A model generated the notes under the pieces. That model was not told the DNA's origin and searched no databases. It saw only the letters and a list, made by a program, of their open reading frames with translations. Positions 51,323 through 59,638 of a stretch of DNA of 64,000 nucleotides are shown here, one piece after another (position 1 is the stretch's first letter; each line of letters starts with the position of its first letter). Source of the stretch: Mucilaginibacter terrae (GTDB taxonomy: Bacteria > Bacteroidota > Bacteroidia > Sphingobacteriales > Sphingobacteriaceae); contig NZ_JAVLVU010000001.1 in assembly GCF_031951985.1 (NCBI RefSeq), positions 3,968,001 through 4,032,000 of the forward strand, read 5' to 3'. Made by a program: the position numbers and the translations under genes.

Positions 51323-51652
51323 TTATTGCACCATCTCCAAAGTCTCTTCAACCGAGATGCCGCCGTGCGACTGGTCCAGAATGCATTCGCCATCTTTTAT
51401 CAGCAAAAGCTGGGGCGATTCGTGGTGTACTTTAAAATCAGATGCTATTTGGCTGGATATTTCGCGGAACTTGATCAGGTCCAGAAAATAAAGAGGAACG
51501 TTTTCAGGAAGTTGGTCCCAGTCCAGCTCAAAACGGCGTTTAGCCATCATGCTTATAGAGCAACGGGTGCTGTGCTTAAAAATAATACTGTAGCCGGGTT
51601 GCTGTTTAATGGTGTTTAACTGCTCTGCCGAATCTAACGCTGTCCAAGTCAT
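51323..51652 (-). CDS. ytxJ: Bacillithiol-system protein, YtxJ/BrxC family
   Basis: 109 residues from the ATG at 51652 (MTWTALDS); the longer frame begins with TTG. A small thioredoxin-fold protein with the single Cys in FKHSTRCSISMMAKRRFE (the usual YtxJ motif has one active Cys), then YFLDLIKFREISSQIA and HESPQLLLIKDGE. Members release or manage bacillithiol-protein disulfides, which indicates bacillithiol as the cell's thiol. A minus-strand -7 box TATTTTTG lies at 51681-51688. Confidence 0.9.
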   Translation of the reverse strand: MTWTALDSAEQLNTIKQQPGYSIIFKHSTRCSISMMAKRRFELDWDQLPENVPLYFLDLIKFREISSQIASDFKVHHESPQLLLIKDGECILDQSHGGISVEETLEMVQ

Positions 51653-51745
51653 AGTTAAGTTTGTCAAATATTACTGTCAACAAAAATACGCTATCCGCGT
51701 AAAATGGTTTTCAGTAATTTGTCAAATTAACGCCTGTTTATGTCA

Positions 51746-51853
51746 TTATCGGCGGCGGGAGTTGCCGTAAGCCGGGCATAGCTTGTTTGAGCACGATGAG
51801 AATGTACCCAGCAAGGTGGCGGCCAGTATGGCAATGTAAAGTACTTTTTTCAT
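51746..51853 (-). CDS. Tiny lipoprotein, 35 residues
   Basis: The frame from the ATG at 51853 (MKKVLYIAILAATL) to the TAA at 51746 gives 35 residues with a perfect lipobox FSSC at 18-21. Only 15 residues remain after the lipidated Cys21, including LCPAYGNSRRR. A similar LCPAYG-type tail is found on short lipoproteins in related bacteria, from memory. It lies between ytxJ and ribH. Function unknown; its size makes the call moderate. Confidence 0.65.
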   Translation of the reverse strand: MKKVLYIAILAATLLGTFSSCSNKLCPAYGNSRRR

Positions 51854-51877
51854 TTTGAAACTGCTTATAATGCGTAA

Positions 51878-52372
51878 TTAATCTTGTAACTGGTTGTTAA
51901 GGTCAGCCATCTTAATAGCAGTTACAGCAGCTTCAACGCCTTTGTTTCCATGCTTGCCTCCGGCTCTGTCCTCGGCTTGCTGCTCATTATCAGTGGTTAA
52001 CACACCAAATATAACAGGTTTTGAATACTTTATACTAACATTACTTACACCATTTGCTACTGCGTTGCAAATAAAGTCGAAATGTCGGGTCTCGCCTTGT
52101 ATTACGCAGCCTAAACAAATAACGGCGTCTAAGTGCTTGTTTTTTAATAAAATATCGGCACCCGATGTTAATTCGAAGCTGCCGGGAACAGAATAGGTGA
52201 AAATGTTTTCTTCTAACGTGCCGTTATCAATCAAACTTTGGTAGGCACCCCCGTAAAGGGCGCCTGTAATTTTTGCATTCCACTCGGCCACCACAATGCC
52301 AAAACGAAACGGACGCGCATTAGGGATAGTGGTGTTTGAAAAATCAGAAAGATTTTTAAGCTGTGTAGCCAT
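51878..52372 (-). CDS. ribH: 6,7-dimethyl-8-ribityllumazine synthase
   Basis: 164 residues. It condenses ribityl-aminouracil with dihydroxybutanone phosphate to give the riboflavin precursor. Family features in order: RFGIVVAEWNAKIT, VPGSFELTSGADILL, LDAVICLGCVIQGETRHFDFIC with the catalytic His, and PVIFGVLTTDNEQQAEDRAGG. Length and all motifs fit. The TPR protein gene lies upstream on the same strand. No other rib genes are adjacent. Confidence 0.97.
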   Translation of the reverse strand: MATQLKNLSDFSNTTIPNARPFRFGIVVAEWNAKITGALYGGAYQSLIDNGTLEENIFTYSVPGSFELTSGADILLKNKHLDAVICLGCVIQGETRHFDFICNAVANGVSNVSIKYSKPVIFGVLTTDNEQQAEDRAGGKHGNKGVEAAVTAIKMADLNNQLQD

Positions 52373-52422
52373 GCAAATAGTTTAATTTATGAACAGCAGA
52401 GTGTTGTACGTAAAACTTCAGA

Positions 52423-53100
52423 TTATTGTTTTGCTTCGGCGCGGGCAATGTACTCGTCAATGCTTTGTGCCTCGTTGCTGGTTGGGTAATCAGTTTTAAT
52501 TTTTTTGTAGGTATCGGCAGCCTCTTTTTGTTGTTTGCGGGCCTCATAAACCAAACCTAATTTTTTAAGATAAAAAGGTGATAAAAACTTATTGTTAGCT
52601 TTATCAACCGCATTTTTAAAAAAGCTCTCTGCTTTTTCGTAATCTTTTAATTCAACATAAGCATCGCCAATACTGCCCATTGCTTCGGCGGCTACAATGT
52701 TGTCGCTGCTGCTAAAGCTGTTTAGTTTATCAATAGCTTTGTTGTACTCACCTTTATTTAAGTAAGCTACACCTGCGTAGTAGTAAGCAAGGTTAGCAGC
52801 TTTGGTATTGCTATAATCGTTAATGATTTTTTCGAAGCCCGGGTAGCTGGCATCGCCTTTTAAGGCTTTGTCCCACTCTTTTTTAGCCCAGTAATCCTGT
52901 GCTACATACATTTGGTTAGCCGCTTCAACCTCGCGTGGGGCCAGGTAAAGTTTTTGGTAAGCAATATAAATAGCTATTAATGCAACAATAGCTGCACCAA
53001 TAAATAACAGGCTTTTTTGATTTTCCATTACGAAGCCACCTGTTGGTACATTAGATTTTTTCTCTGGCGCAACATTGGCGTTCACTTCCGTATTTGACAT
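52423..53100 (-). CDS. Tetratricopeptide repeat membrane protein (YfgM-like)
   Basis: 225 residues. A cytoplasmic N-terminal stretch (1-28), one membrane helix at ~29-48 (SLLFIGAAIVALIAIYIAY), then TPR-type helices from ~60 to 220: AANLAYYYAGVAYLNKGEYNKAIDKL (read in parts), AMGSIGDAYVELKDYEKAESFFKNA and KKLGLVYEARKQQKEAADTYKKI. This topology matches YfgM-like chaperone partners. Its promoter (53123-53153) is well formed. Role in envelope protein folding is inferred. Confidence 0.85.
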   Translation of the reverse strand: MSNTEVNANVAPEKKSNVPTGGFVMENQKSLLFIGAAIVALIAIYIAYQKLYLAPREVEAANQMYVAQDYWAKKEWDKALKGDASYPGFEKIINDYSNTKAANLAYYYAGVAYLNKGEYNKAIDKLNSFSSSDNIVAAEAMGSIGDAYVELKDYEKAESFFKNAVDKANNKFLSPFYLKKLGLVYEARKQQKEAADTYKKIKTDYPTSNEAQSIDEYIARAEAKQ

Positions 53101-53122
53101 TTGTATGCTAAAATTAAGTTTG

Positions 53123-53153
53123 CAAAAATACGTTATTCAAAATTTCTACACAA
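53123..53153 (-). promoter_or_regulatory. Promoter of the TPR protein gene
   Basis: On the minus strand TTG (53151-53153), a 20-bp spacer and TATTTTTG (53123-53130), 23 bp before the ATG at 53100. Confidence 0.6.
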
Positions 53154-53242
53154 TATCAAATGCCTTAAATATTTACCTTAAATTTTAACCGCCCAAAACA
53201 CCCCAACCATCGGCTTTTAGTGCTACCTTTGAAGCCTGTTTT

Positions 53243-54343
53243 ATGTACCTGCAGCAACTATCCGTCATCAACTTTAAAAACTATGCCGAGGCCGAATTAG
53301 CTTTCAGCGAGGGTGTAAACGCTTTTGTGGGTAATAACGGCGCAGGCAAAACCAATATACTGGATGCTATACATTACCTATCGTTATGTAAAAGCTATTT
53401 TAACCCCATAGATAGCCAGCAGGTAAAACAGGGTACCGATTTTTTTATCATTAACGGCACCTTTGACCGTAACGATGTGCCCGAAACAGTAGCCTGTTCG
53501 GTAAAAAAAAACCAAAAGAAAGTATTTAAGCGCAATAAAAAAGACTACCAGCGCCTGGCCGACCATATTGGCTTGTTCCCGCTGGTAATGGTATCGCCAT
53601 ATGATGCCAGTATTATTATGGAGGGCAGCGAGGAGCGGCGTAAGTTTGTAGATAATGTAATATCACAAACTGATAATCATTACCTCGACGAACTCATTAT
53701 ATATAATAAGGTATTGGCAAACCGCAACGCACTGCTCAAGCGCATTGCCGAAACCGGACGTTTAGACCCCAGCCTGCTGGAGGTGCTGGATGAGCAACTG
53801 GTAGCATCGGGCACCAAAATATTTAAAAAGCGCAGGCAATTTTTAGAAAGCTATACCGTACTGTTTAATCAGTATTATCTTTTTTTAACCGAGGATGCAG
53901 AAAAGGTGGAGCTGGTTTACGATTCGCAATTGCTAAATGATGATTTTGCGGCTTTGTTGAAAAAAACTACAGAGAAGGATCGTGTGCTGGAACGCACCAC
54001 GGCCGGTATTCATCGCGATGATTTGCTGTTTAGCATACATGGTATGCCGCTTAAAAAATTTGGCTCGCAGGGGCAGCAAAAATCTTTTTTAATAGCTCTA
54101 AAACTGGCGCAATATATGTACCTGCAACAGCAAAAAGGATTTAAACCATTGTTGCTGCTCGATGATATATTTGATAAGCTTGACGAGCACCGCATTACCA
54201 AACTCATGCAACTGGTAAGTAATCACGAATTTGGCCAGGTATTTATTACCGACGCCAGTGCCAGCCGGGTAAGCACCATTTTTGAGCGTATAAGTGTTGA
54301 AGTGAAAGTGTTTAATGTAAATGGGGGAGAAGTATCAGTTTAG
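53243..54343 (+). CDS. recF: DNA replication/repair protein RecF
   Basis: 366 residues. SMC-like ATPase that helps load RecA at gapped DNA with RecO and RecR. Walker A GNNGAGKTNILDAIHYLS, the VSPYDASIIMEGSEERRKFVDNV signature (read in parts), GSQGQQKSFLIALKLAQ (ABC signature) and Walker B LLLLDDIFDKLDEHR. A -7 box TACCTTTG lies at 53224-53231. The dciA-like gene follows downstream on the same strand, but an 18-bp inverted repeat and 106 bp lie between. Confidence 0.97.
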   Translation: MYLQQLSVINFKNYAEAELAFSEGVNAFVGNNGAGKTNILDAIHYLSLCKSYFNPIDSQQVKQGTDFFIINGTFDRNDVPETVACSVKKNQKKVFKRNKKDYQRLADHIGLFPLVMVSPYDASIIMEGSEERRKFVDNVISQTDNHYLDELIIYNKVLANRNALLKRIAETGRLDPSLLEVLDEQLVASGTKIFKKRRQFLESYTVLFNQYYLFLTEDAEKVELVYDSQLLNDDFAALLKKTTEKDRVLERTTAGIHRDDLLFSIHGMPLKKFGSQGQQKSFLIALKLAQYMYLQQQKGFKPLLLLDDIFDKLDEHRITKLMQLVSNHEFGQVFITDASASRVSTIFERISVEVKVFNVNGGEVSV

Positions 54344-54419
54344 TAAAAAGTAGTAAGTACAAAGTAGTAAGACAGCTTCTCTGGAATATCCTTCTACTAA
54401 ATACTTACTACTTTTTACT
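54342..54419. repeat. 18-bp perfect inverted repeat after recF
   Basis: Arms agtaaaaagtagtaagta (54342-54359) and its exact complement (54402-54419) flank a 42-bp loop. The left arm begins at the recF stop codon. It could form a long hairpin in the RNA; it lacks the compact loop and T tract of a normal terminator. Confidence 0.75.
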
Positions 54420-54449
54420 AAGTACTTTCTACACTAATAAAATAAAGAC

Positions 54450-54740
54450 ATGCGTAAGCCTAACGATAAAACTATTAAAGAAGCCATTGAGCAAATGCTC
54501 AACGTATATAAAATAAAACGCCGTTTTGATGAAACGGCGGTTATAGCGGCCTGGCCCGATATTGTTGGCAAGCCTGTTGCCAATCGTACCAGTGAGTTGT
54601 TTATCAATAATAAAAGGCTTTTTCTTCGAATCGATTCATCGGTTGTTAAAAACGAACTGATGATGATGCGCTCGCAAATACTCGATAAAATTAATACCGA
54701 AGCCGGAAGTACGCTGGTTGAAGAAATTATATTTCTTTAG
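54450..54740 (+). CDS. DUF721/DciA-like protein
   Basis: 96 residues, the usual size of the family's core. DUF721 proteins such as DciA recruit the DnaB helicase in bacteria lacking DnaC or DnaI. Features: IKEAIEQMLNVYKIKRRFDE, AVIAAWPDIVGKPVANRTSELFI, and the KRLFLRIDSSVVKNELMMM strand-helix KH-like unit. The position 106 bp after recF supports a DNA-replication role. The stop overlaps the convergent membrane gene by 4 bp. Confidence 0.88.
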   Translation: MRKPNDKTIKEAIEQMLNVYKIKRRFDETAVIAAWPDIVGKPVANRTSELFINNKRLFLRIDSSVVKNELMMMRSQILDKINTEAGSTLVEEIIFL

Positions 54741-54934
54741 CGTGATGCGTGGCGAGCGTTTTGGCCCGGTTTGGTAAACAGGTCATCGCGTATTACGGCA
54801 TATATAAGTATGATAGCTGCCGGAATGTAAAATGTAAATTGCACTTCAGGATGCGCTTTAACCAGTGACCAGCTTCCAATAACGAATAGTACTAAAAATA
54901 CTGAGTAAATAGCGGCTCTTGATGCTTTCTTCAT
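54737..54934 (-). CDS. Small membrane protein
   Basis: 65 residues with two membrane helices (~7-27 and 33-50: AIYSVFLVLFVIGSWSLV and FTFYIPAAIILIYAVI). The last 15 residues are polar and basic. Not recognised as a named family. It is convergent with the DciA-like gene and downstream of the ndk terminator, so it needs its own promoter. Confidence 0.55.
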   Translation of the reverse strand: MKKASRAAIYSVFLVLFVIGSWSLVKAHPEVQFTFYIPAAIILIYAVIRDDLFTKPGQNARHASR

Positions 54935-54990
54935 ATGGCTAATATAATAAAATGAATTTTCACCCCGAAAAAATTATGCCACAACAATAT

Positions 54991-55053
54991 AAAAAAGGGC
55001 TAAATTTATCTTTGGGTAAAAATTAATTTGCCCCAAAGATAAATTTAGCCCTT
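54991..55053 (-). terminator. Terminator of ndk, 22-bp stem
   Basis: Arms 54995-55016 and 55032-55053 are a perfect 22-bp inverted repeat (aagggctaaatttatctttg and onwards) around a 15-nt loop; the minus strand runs on into a T6 tract, so it fits the ndk gene ending at 55094. Confidence 0.9.
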
Positions 55054-55093
55054 GTTCTGCAAAGAATATTAATTATTCTTTAGCGAAATAAAC

Positions 55094-55513
55094 TTAAAAT
55101 TTCTCGAAAGCTGAGAAGTAAAAGCTTCCTTCGATGGCAGCGTTCTCGTCAGAATCTGAACCGTGAACAGCATTTGCTTCTATCGACTCGGCAAACAGCG
55201 CACGGATAGTACCGGCTTCGGCTTTGCTTGGATCGGTAGCGCCAATCAGGGTGCGGAAATCAGCTACTGCATTATCTTTTTCTAAGATAGCAGCAACGAT
55301 AGGACCTGATGACATGAAGCCAACCAGGTCTTTGTAAAAAGGACGCTCGCTGTGTACTGCGTAAAACTCGCCTGCTTTTTCAGGAGTTAACGAAGTATAC
55401 TTCATAGCTGTAATTTTGAAACCACCTTTAATAATGTGATCTAATATAGCACCAGTGTGGCCGTTGCGTACTGCATCGGGCTTAATCATGGTGAAAGTTT
55501 TGTTGTTTTCCAT
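55094..55513 (-). CDS. ndk: Nucleoside diphosphate kinase
   Basis: 139 residues, the classical length. It moves the gamma phosphate of ATP onto other NDPs through a phospho-histidine. KTFTMIKPDAVRNGHTGAI at the start, FVGFMSSG-type loop (LVGFMSSGPIVAAIL), ATDPSKAEAGTIRALFA and the active His in NAVHGSDSDENA. All intact. A minus-strand -7 box TATTTTTG lies at 55533-55540. The gene is followed by an unusually long terminator stem. Confidence 0.98.
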   Translation of the reverse strand: MENNKTFTMIKPDAVRNGHTGAILDHIIKGGFKITAMKYTSLTPEKAGEFYAVHSERPFYKDLVGFMSSGPIVAAILEKDNAVADFRTLIGATDPSKAEAGTIRALFAESIEANAVHGSDSDENAAIEGSFYFSAFEKF

Positions 55514-55585
55514 GTTTGTTTAAAAATTGCTGCAAAAATAGAGTTTTGTTACTGAAACCTAAAGCTTTTTGTATAATTTACATGG

Positions 55586-55615
55586 TTTGTTTATGATATA
55601 ATTGTTTTAGATTTG
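55586..55615 (+). promoter_or_regulatory. Promoter of the DHH phosphoesterase gene
   Basis: TTTG (55586-55589), an 18-bp spacer and TAGATTTG (55608-55615) match the Bacteroidota promoter pattern, 17 bp before the ATG. Confidence 0.65.
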
Positions 55616-55632
55616 CACTTCTTTTTTAGTTG

Positions 55633-56643
55633 ATGTTAGATACAGCCGCGCTTAGTACGCTATTAAACCAGCCTCAAAAAATAGTAATCACCACGCATCA
55701 TAAACCCGATGGTGACGCTATGGGTTCATCCCTTGGTTTGTATAATTATTTAATACAACTTGGCCACCATGCTAAGGTTGTTGCTCCTACCGATTATCCT
55801 GAGTTTTTGTGGTGGATGCCCGGAAACGAAGAGGTAATTATTTACACCGAGCAAACCGAAGCGGCTACTCAACTAATTGCCGAAGCCAGCATTATTTTTT
55901 GCCTCGACTTTAATAACCTGAGCCGCATTAACCAAATGGGCGAACTTGTGCGCCAAAGCAGCGCGGTTAAGGTGATGATAGACCATCACCTCGAGCCCGA
56001 AGATTTTGACGATTACCGCTACTGGAACATCAACGCCTGTGCAACCGCTCAACTGGTATACACCTTTATTGTAGAAGAACTGCAACGTCCCGACCTGATC
56101 AATGCCGATGTGGCCACGGCCCTTTATACCGGCATCATGACCGATTCGGCATCGTTCCGTTTACCTAATACTACCTCGGCCGTGCACCGCATAGTGGCTG
56201 ATCTTATTGATGCAGGTGCGGTAAACTGGCGTATTCACGAACTGGTTTACAGCAATGCTCCCGAAAACCGTTTACGCTTTTTGGGTTACTGCCTGAGCAA
56301 TAAGCTCGAAATTTTACGCGAATACAATACCGCCCTCATCAGCGTTACTAATGAGGAGTTAAAACGATACGAATCGCACACCGGCGATACGGAGGGTATT
56401 GTTAACTATGCCTTATCAATAACCGGCATCCGTTTAGCGGCCTTTATTGTTGAACGTACCGATATGGTTAAACTATCATTACGCTCAACCGGCGAGTTTC
56501 CGGCCAATGAGATATGTAAAAAGTATTTCAATGGCGGTGGTCACCGCAACGCAGCGGGCGGCATGTCGACCTTATCGCTCCAGCAAACTGTAGAAAAATT
56601 CAAACAAATATTACCCGAATATAAAACACTGTTAATTCAATAA
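55633..56643 (+). CDS. DHH-family phosphoesterase, NrnA-like oligoribonuclease/pAp phosphatase
   Basis: 336 residues from the ATG at 55633. The DHH domain (~10-170) has ITTHHKPDGDAMGSSLGLYNYL (motif I), FCLDFNNLSRI, VMIDHHLEPEDFDDY (the DHH motif itself) and YTGIMTDSASFRLP; the DHHA1 part (~200-335) ends with CKKYFNGGGHRNAAGGM, the substrate-binding GGGH. It breaks down short RNA oligomers and 3'-phosphoadenosine 5'-phosphate. It starts 7 bp before the first FKBP gene, possibly in one transcript. Confidence 0.9.
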   Translation: MLDTAALSTLLNQPQKIVITTHHKPDGDAMGSSLGLYNYLIQLGHHAKVVAPTDYPEFLWWMPGNEEVIIYTEQTEAATQLIAEASIIFCLDFNNLSRINQMGELVRQSSAVKVMIDHHLEPEDFDDYRYWNINACATAQLVYTFIVEELQRPDLINADVATALYTGIMTDSASFRLPNTTSAVHRIVADLIDAGAVNWRIHELVYSNAPENRLRFLGYCLSNKLEILREYNTALISVTNEELKRYESHTGDTEGIVNYALSITGIRLAAFIVERTDMVKLSLRSTGEFPANEICKKYFNGGGHRNAAGGMSTLSLQQTVEKFKQILPEYKTLLIQ

Positions 56644-56650
56644 ACAAAAA

Positions 56651-57628
56651 ATGAGAAAAAGTTTAATGCTTTTAACCGCAGCAGCAATTGGCCTGGCCAG
56701 CTGCAACAGCGGATTTAAAAAAGGTGAAGGCGGCTTGCTTTACACCATTCACGAAGACAAAGACGGCGCACCTGTTAAAGAGGGCGATTTTATAAGCGTA
56801 AACCTGATTGCTAAAACCGATGCTGATTCGGTTTTATTCAATTCGTATGATACCGGTAAGCCTATGCCTACCTTAATGCCTAAACCGCAGTTTAAAGGTG
56901 ATATTTATGCAGGTATAAGCAAACTGAGCGAAGGCGACAGTGCTACGTTTAAAATCAATACCGACTCGATGTTTAAGGCAAGCCCTAACCCGCGTCCGGC
57001 TAACTTAAAAGGTAAATACATTATTTACCAGGTTAAGGTTGTTAAAATTATCCCTAAAGGTAAACTTACCGACCAGGTATTCCAGGGCCGTGTAACCGAT
57101 TATTTTAAAGCTGAATCGGCTAAACTAAAAGGTGTTGAGCCTGGCAAAATAAGCAAGTACATTGCCGATAATAACATCAAAGCCACCAAAACTTCAACCG
57201 GCTTACAGTACCAAATCACCAAACCAGGTACAGGTGCTACTATTGCCAAAGGTGATACTGCTGTGGTAAATTACGTAGGCAGACTTACTACCGGTAAAGT
57301 ATTTGATACCAGCATTAAAGAAGTTGCTCAAAAAGAGAAAACTTATGATGCTATGCGCCCTTACCAGCCTATACGTATTGCGGTAGGTGCAGGTGCGGTT
57401 ATACCAGGTTGGGACGAAGGTTTGCAGCTATTAAACAAAGGCGCAAAAGCTACTTTGGTTATTCCATCGAGCTTAGCTTACGGCGAGCAGGGTTTAGGTC
57501 CGGTTCCTCCGTTTGCCCCAATTGTATTTGAAGTTGAACTGGTTGATATTGTTAAACCTAAACCGGGTGCAGTAACTCCTCCAACAATGCAGTTGCCGCC
57601 GCCAACACCGGCTCCAACTCAAAAATAA
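56651..57628 (+). CDS. FKBP-type peptidyl-prolyl isomerase, lipoprotein
   Basis: 325 residues. Lipobox GLASC with Cys18 and a long N-terminal region (~20-165) that resembles a degenerate FKBP fold: GGLLYTIHEDKDGAPVKEGDFISVNLI (read in parts). The catalytic FKBP domain lies at ~185-305: GDTAVVNYVGRLTTGKVFDTS, the FK506-binding pocket residues in VIPGWDEGLQLLNKGAKATLVIP and SSLAYGEQGLGPVPPFAPIVFEVELVDI. A proline-rich tail ends the protein. It helps fold exported proteins at the outer membrane side. Paralogue of the next gene. Confidence 0.92.
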   Translation: MRKSLMLLTAAAIGLASCNSGFKKGEGGLLYTIHEDKDGAPVKEGDFISVNLIAKTDADSVLFNSYDTGKPMPTLMPKPQFKGDIYAGISKLSEGDSATFKINTDSMFKASPNPRPANLKGKYIIYQVKVVKIIPKGKLTDQVFQGRVTDYFKAESAKLKGVEPGKISKYIADNNIKATKTSTGLQYQITKPGTGATIAKGDTAVVNYVGRLTTGKVFDTSIKEVAQKEKTYDAMRPYQPIRIAVGAGAVIPGWDEGLQLLNKGAKATLVIPSSLAYGEQGLGPVPPFAPIVFEVELVDIVKPKPGAVTPPTMQLPPPTPAPTQK

Positions 57629-57650
57629 TTACGAATAAATTTCTCGTCAT

Positions 57651-57713
57651 TTGCGAGGAACCAAAACAGTCTTTATGCGCTTAAAAGCATGCTGATGGTT
57701 TGGTTCCTCGCAA
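57651..57713. repeat. Palindromic dispersed repeat, copy 2
   Basis: Arms ttgcgaggaaccaaa (57651-57665) and its exact complement (57699-57713). The sequence is close to that of copy 1 at 21960-22048 (catttgcgaggaac against gtcattgcgaggaac), here between the two FKBP genes. Confidence 0.75.
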
Positions 57714-57737
57714 TTGATGTATAAGGACTATTACTAT

Positions 57738-58769
57738 ATGAAAAAAGCTTTTTTATACCTGTTGTTTGCCGTAGCCGGAATAGGGCAGGTAACAGCACAA
57801 GCTAACTTTACTAAAACGGCCAAAGGTGCGTTATACAGCATTTTAAAAGCCGGCGGCGGTGCTAAAATTAAAGAGGGCGAAGTGATCACTTTTCACTTCA
57901 TCCAAAAAAACGACCGCGACTCCGTTTTGGGCAGCTCATACCAAATGGGCAAGCCTGCCCAGGTACAGGTACAACCCAGCCGCAGCGTGGCCGATTTAAT
58001 GGAAGTGTTTTCGATACTGAGCGTTAACGACAGTGCTTTAGTGCGCGTACCAACCGATTCTGTTTTTGTTGGACACGAAGAAAGCCGCCCTCCGTTTTTG
58101 CCTAAAGGCAGCTACCTTAACTTTACCATTAAGATTTTAAAGGTGCAAACCCTTGAGCAAGCCATGGCCGAGCGTACGGCTGCTATGGAAAAAGAACGCA
58201 CAGAAAAAGCTGCCGCAGCCGAGAAAATGCGCGGAGCCGAAACATCAACCATTGCTAAATATATTGCCGATAATAGGCTTGCGCCATTAAGTACGGCATC
58301 AGGCTTAAAGTATGTAATTACTACCCCGTCAACTGGTCGTAAGCCATTGGCCGGCGATACTTTGCTGGTCAACTACGCCGGACGTACTATGGATGGCAAA
58401 CTGTTTGATTCGAGTATTGAAGAGGTGGCTAAAGCAGGTGGCTTACAACAGCCAGGCCGCACTTATGAACCCATTAAAGTAGTAGTAGGCAACAGCGAGG
58501 TTATACGTGGCTGGGACGAAGGCCTTCTATTAGTTAACGAAGGTTCGAAAGCTAAATTCATCATCCCATCGGCTTTGGCTTATGGCGAGCGGGGTGCAGG
58601 TGAAGATATCAAGCCTTACAGCCCGCTGGTGTTTGATATTGAACTGGTGAAGGTAATACCGGGCGTTCATAAAAAGGCGGTTACTAAAAAAGCGGCCTCC
58701 AGAAAACCGGCAGCTAAAAAAGGATCTGTAAAAAAGGTAACCACAAAAAAGAAAGTCACCTCTAAATAA
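57738..58769 (+). CDS. FKBP-type peptidyl-prolyl isomerase with a lysine-rich tail
   Basis: 343 residues from the ATG at 57738 (MKKAFLYLLFAV); the longer frame begins with TTG. A signal peptide ends near TAQA. As in the upstream paralogue, an N-terminal FKBP-like region (~30-145) is followed by a helix and a catalytic FKBP domain (~195-310): GDTLLVNYAGRTMDGKLFDSS, VIRGWDEGLLLVNEGSKAKFIIP and ALAYGERGAGEDIKPYSPLVFDIELV. The last ~32 residues (VTKKAASRKPAAKKGSVKK and onwards) are almost all Lys, Ala, Thr and Ser, as in histone-H1-like or nucleic-acid-binding tails. The terminator at 58777-58809 ends the unit. Confidence 0.9.
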   Translation: MKKAFLYLLFAVAGIGQVTAQANFTKTAKGALYSILKAGGGAKIKEGEVITFHFIQKNDRDSVLGSSYQMGKPAQVQVQPSRSVADLMEVFSILSVNDSALVRVPTDSVFVGHEESRPPFLPKGSYLNFTIKILKVQTLEQAMAERTAAMEKERTEKAAAAEKMRGAETSTIAKYIADNRLAPLSTASGLKYVITTPSTGRKPLAGDTLLVNYAGRTMDGKLFDSSIEEVAKAGGLQQPGRTYEPIKVVVGNSEVIRGWDEGLLLVNEGSKAKFIIPSALAYGERGAGEDIKPYSPLVFDIELVKVIPGVHKKAVTKKAASRKPAAKKGSVKKVTTKKKVTSK

Positions 58770-58776
58770 AAATATC

Positions 58777-58809
58777 AAAAAGCCCGCGGTTAATAGCCAC
58801 GGGCTTTTT
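58777..58809 (+). terminator. Terminator of the FKBP genes
   Basis: Arms aaaaagcccgcgg and ccacgggcttttt with one mismatch and a 7-nt loop, ending in a T run. Confidence 0.8.
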
Positions 58810-58820
58810 ACTTTCGCGCC

Positions 58821-59588
58821 ATGGTACTAACCGATACCCACACCCATCAATATTACGAAACCGACCCGGTAAAAAAAGGCGAAGTAATACAGCGTTGCCT
58901 TGATAATGGCGTGAGCCGTTTGTTTTTGCCCAATGTGGATAGCAGCAGCATTGCACAGGTAATGGATATGGTAAAAACCTATCCGCAAAACTGCTTTGCC
59001 ATGATGGGCTTGCATCCTTGTGATGTAAAAGCCAACTGGGAGCAGGAATTGGAAACTATACACGCCGCCCTGCAACAATACCAGGTTTACGCCGTTGGAG
59101 AAATAGGCATTGACCTGTACTGGGATAAAACTTTTATAGCCGAGCAGCAGGAGGCGTTTAGGCGCCAGATAGGCTGGGCCAAGGCTGCAAAGCTACCCAT
59201 TAATATACATTGCCGTAATGCGTTTGATGAAGTGTATGAAATTTTAAAGGAACAATACGACGAGAACTTACGTGGCATTTTCCATTGTTTTTCGGGAACG
59301 TTGGAGCAGGCCAATGAAATTATCGACCTTGATTTTAAACTGGGAATAGGCGGCGTAGTAACCTACAAGAATGCCGGGTTAGACAAGGTTGTTGAACAAA
59401 TAGACTTAAAACATGTAGTTTTAGAAACAGATTCTCCGTATCTTACTCCCGTACCGTTACGTGGAAAGCCTAACGAAAGCTCTTATTTGATACATGTTGC
59501 CCAAAAAGTGGCCGACCTGCATCACACGAGTTTGGAAGCTGTTGCCGAAATAACTACCGAAAATTCGAAAATAATTTTTGGCATATAA
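58821..59588 (+). CDS. TatD family metal-dependent hydrolase (DNase)
   Basis: 255 residues. TIM-barrel hydrolase with the metal ligands LTDTHTHQYYE (HxH), GEIGIDLYWD (Glu), LPINIHCRNAFDEVYEIL and GIFHCFSGTLEQA (histidines), and VLETDSPYLTPVPLRGKPN (Asp). All five ligand sites are present. TatD acts as a 3'-5' DNase in repair and cleanup. The ATG lies 11 bp after the FKBP terminator, with a TACTTTCG near-match to a -7 box just before it. Confidence 0.94.
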   Translation: MVLTDTHTHQYYETDPVKKGEVIQRCLDNGVSRLFLPNVDSSSIAQVMDMVKTYPQNCFAMMGLHPCDVKANWEQELETIHAALQQYQVYAVGEIGIDLYWDKTFIAEQQEAFRRQIGWAKAAKLPINIHCRNAFDEVYEILKEQYDENLRGIFHCFSGTLEQANEIIDLDFKLGIGGVVTYKNAGLDKVVEQIDLKHVVLETDSPYLTPVPLRGKPNESSYLIHVAQKVADLHHTSLEAVAEITTENSKIIFGI

Positions 59589-59638
59589 GCGTACTATTAA
59601 CTAACGATTATTATTTTTATAGCATAACCAATTATTAA

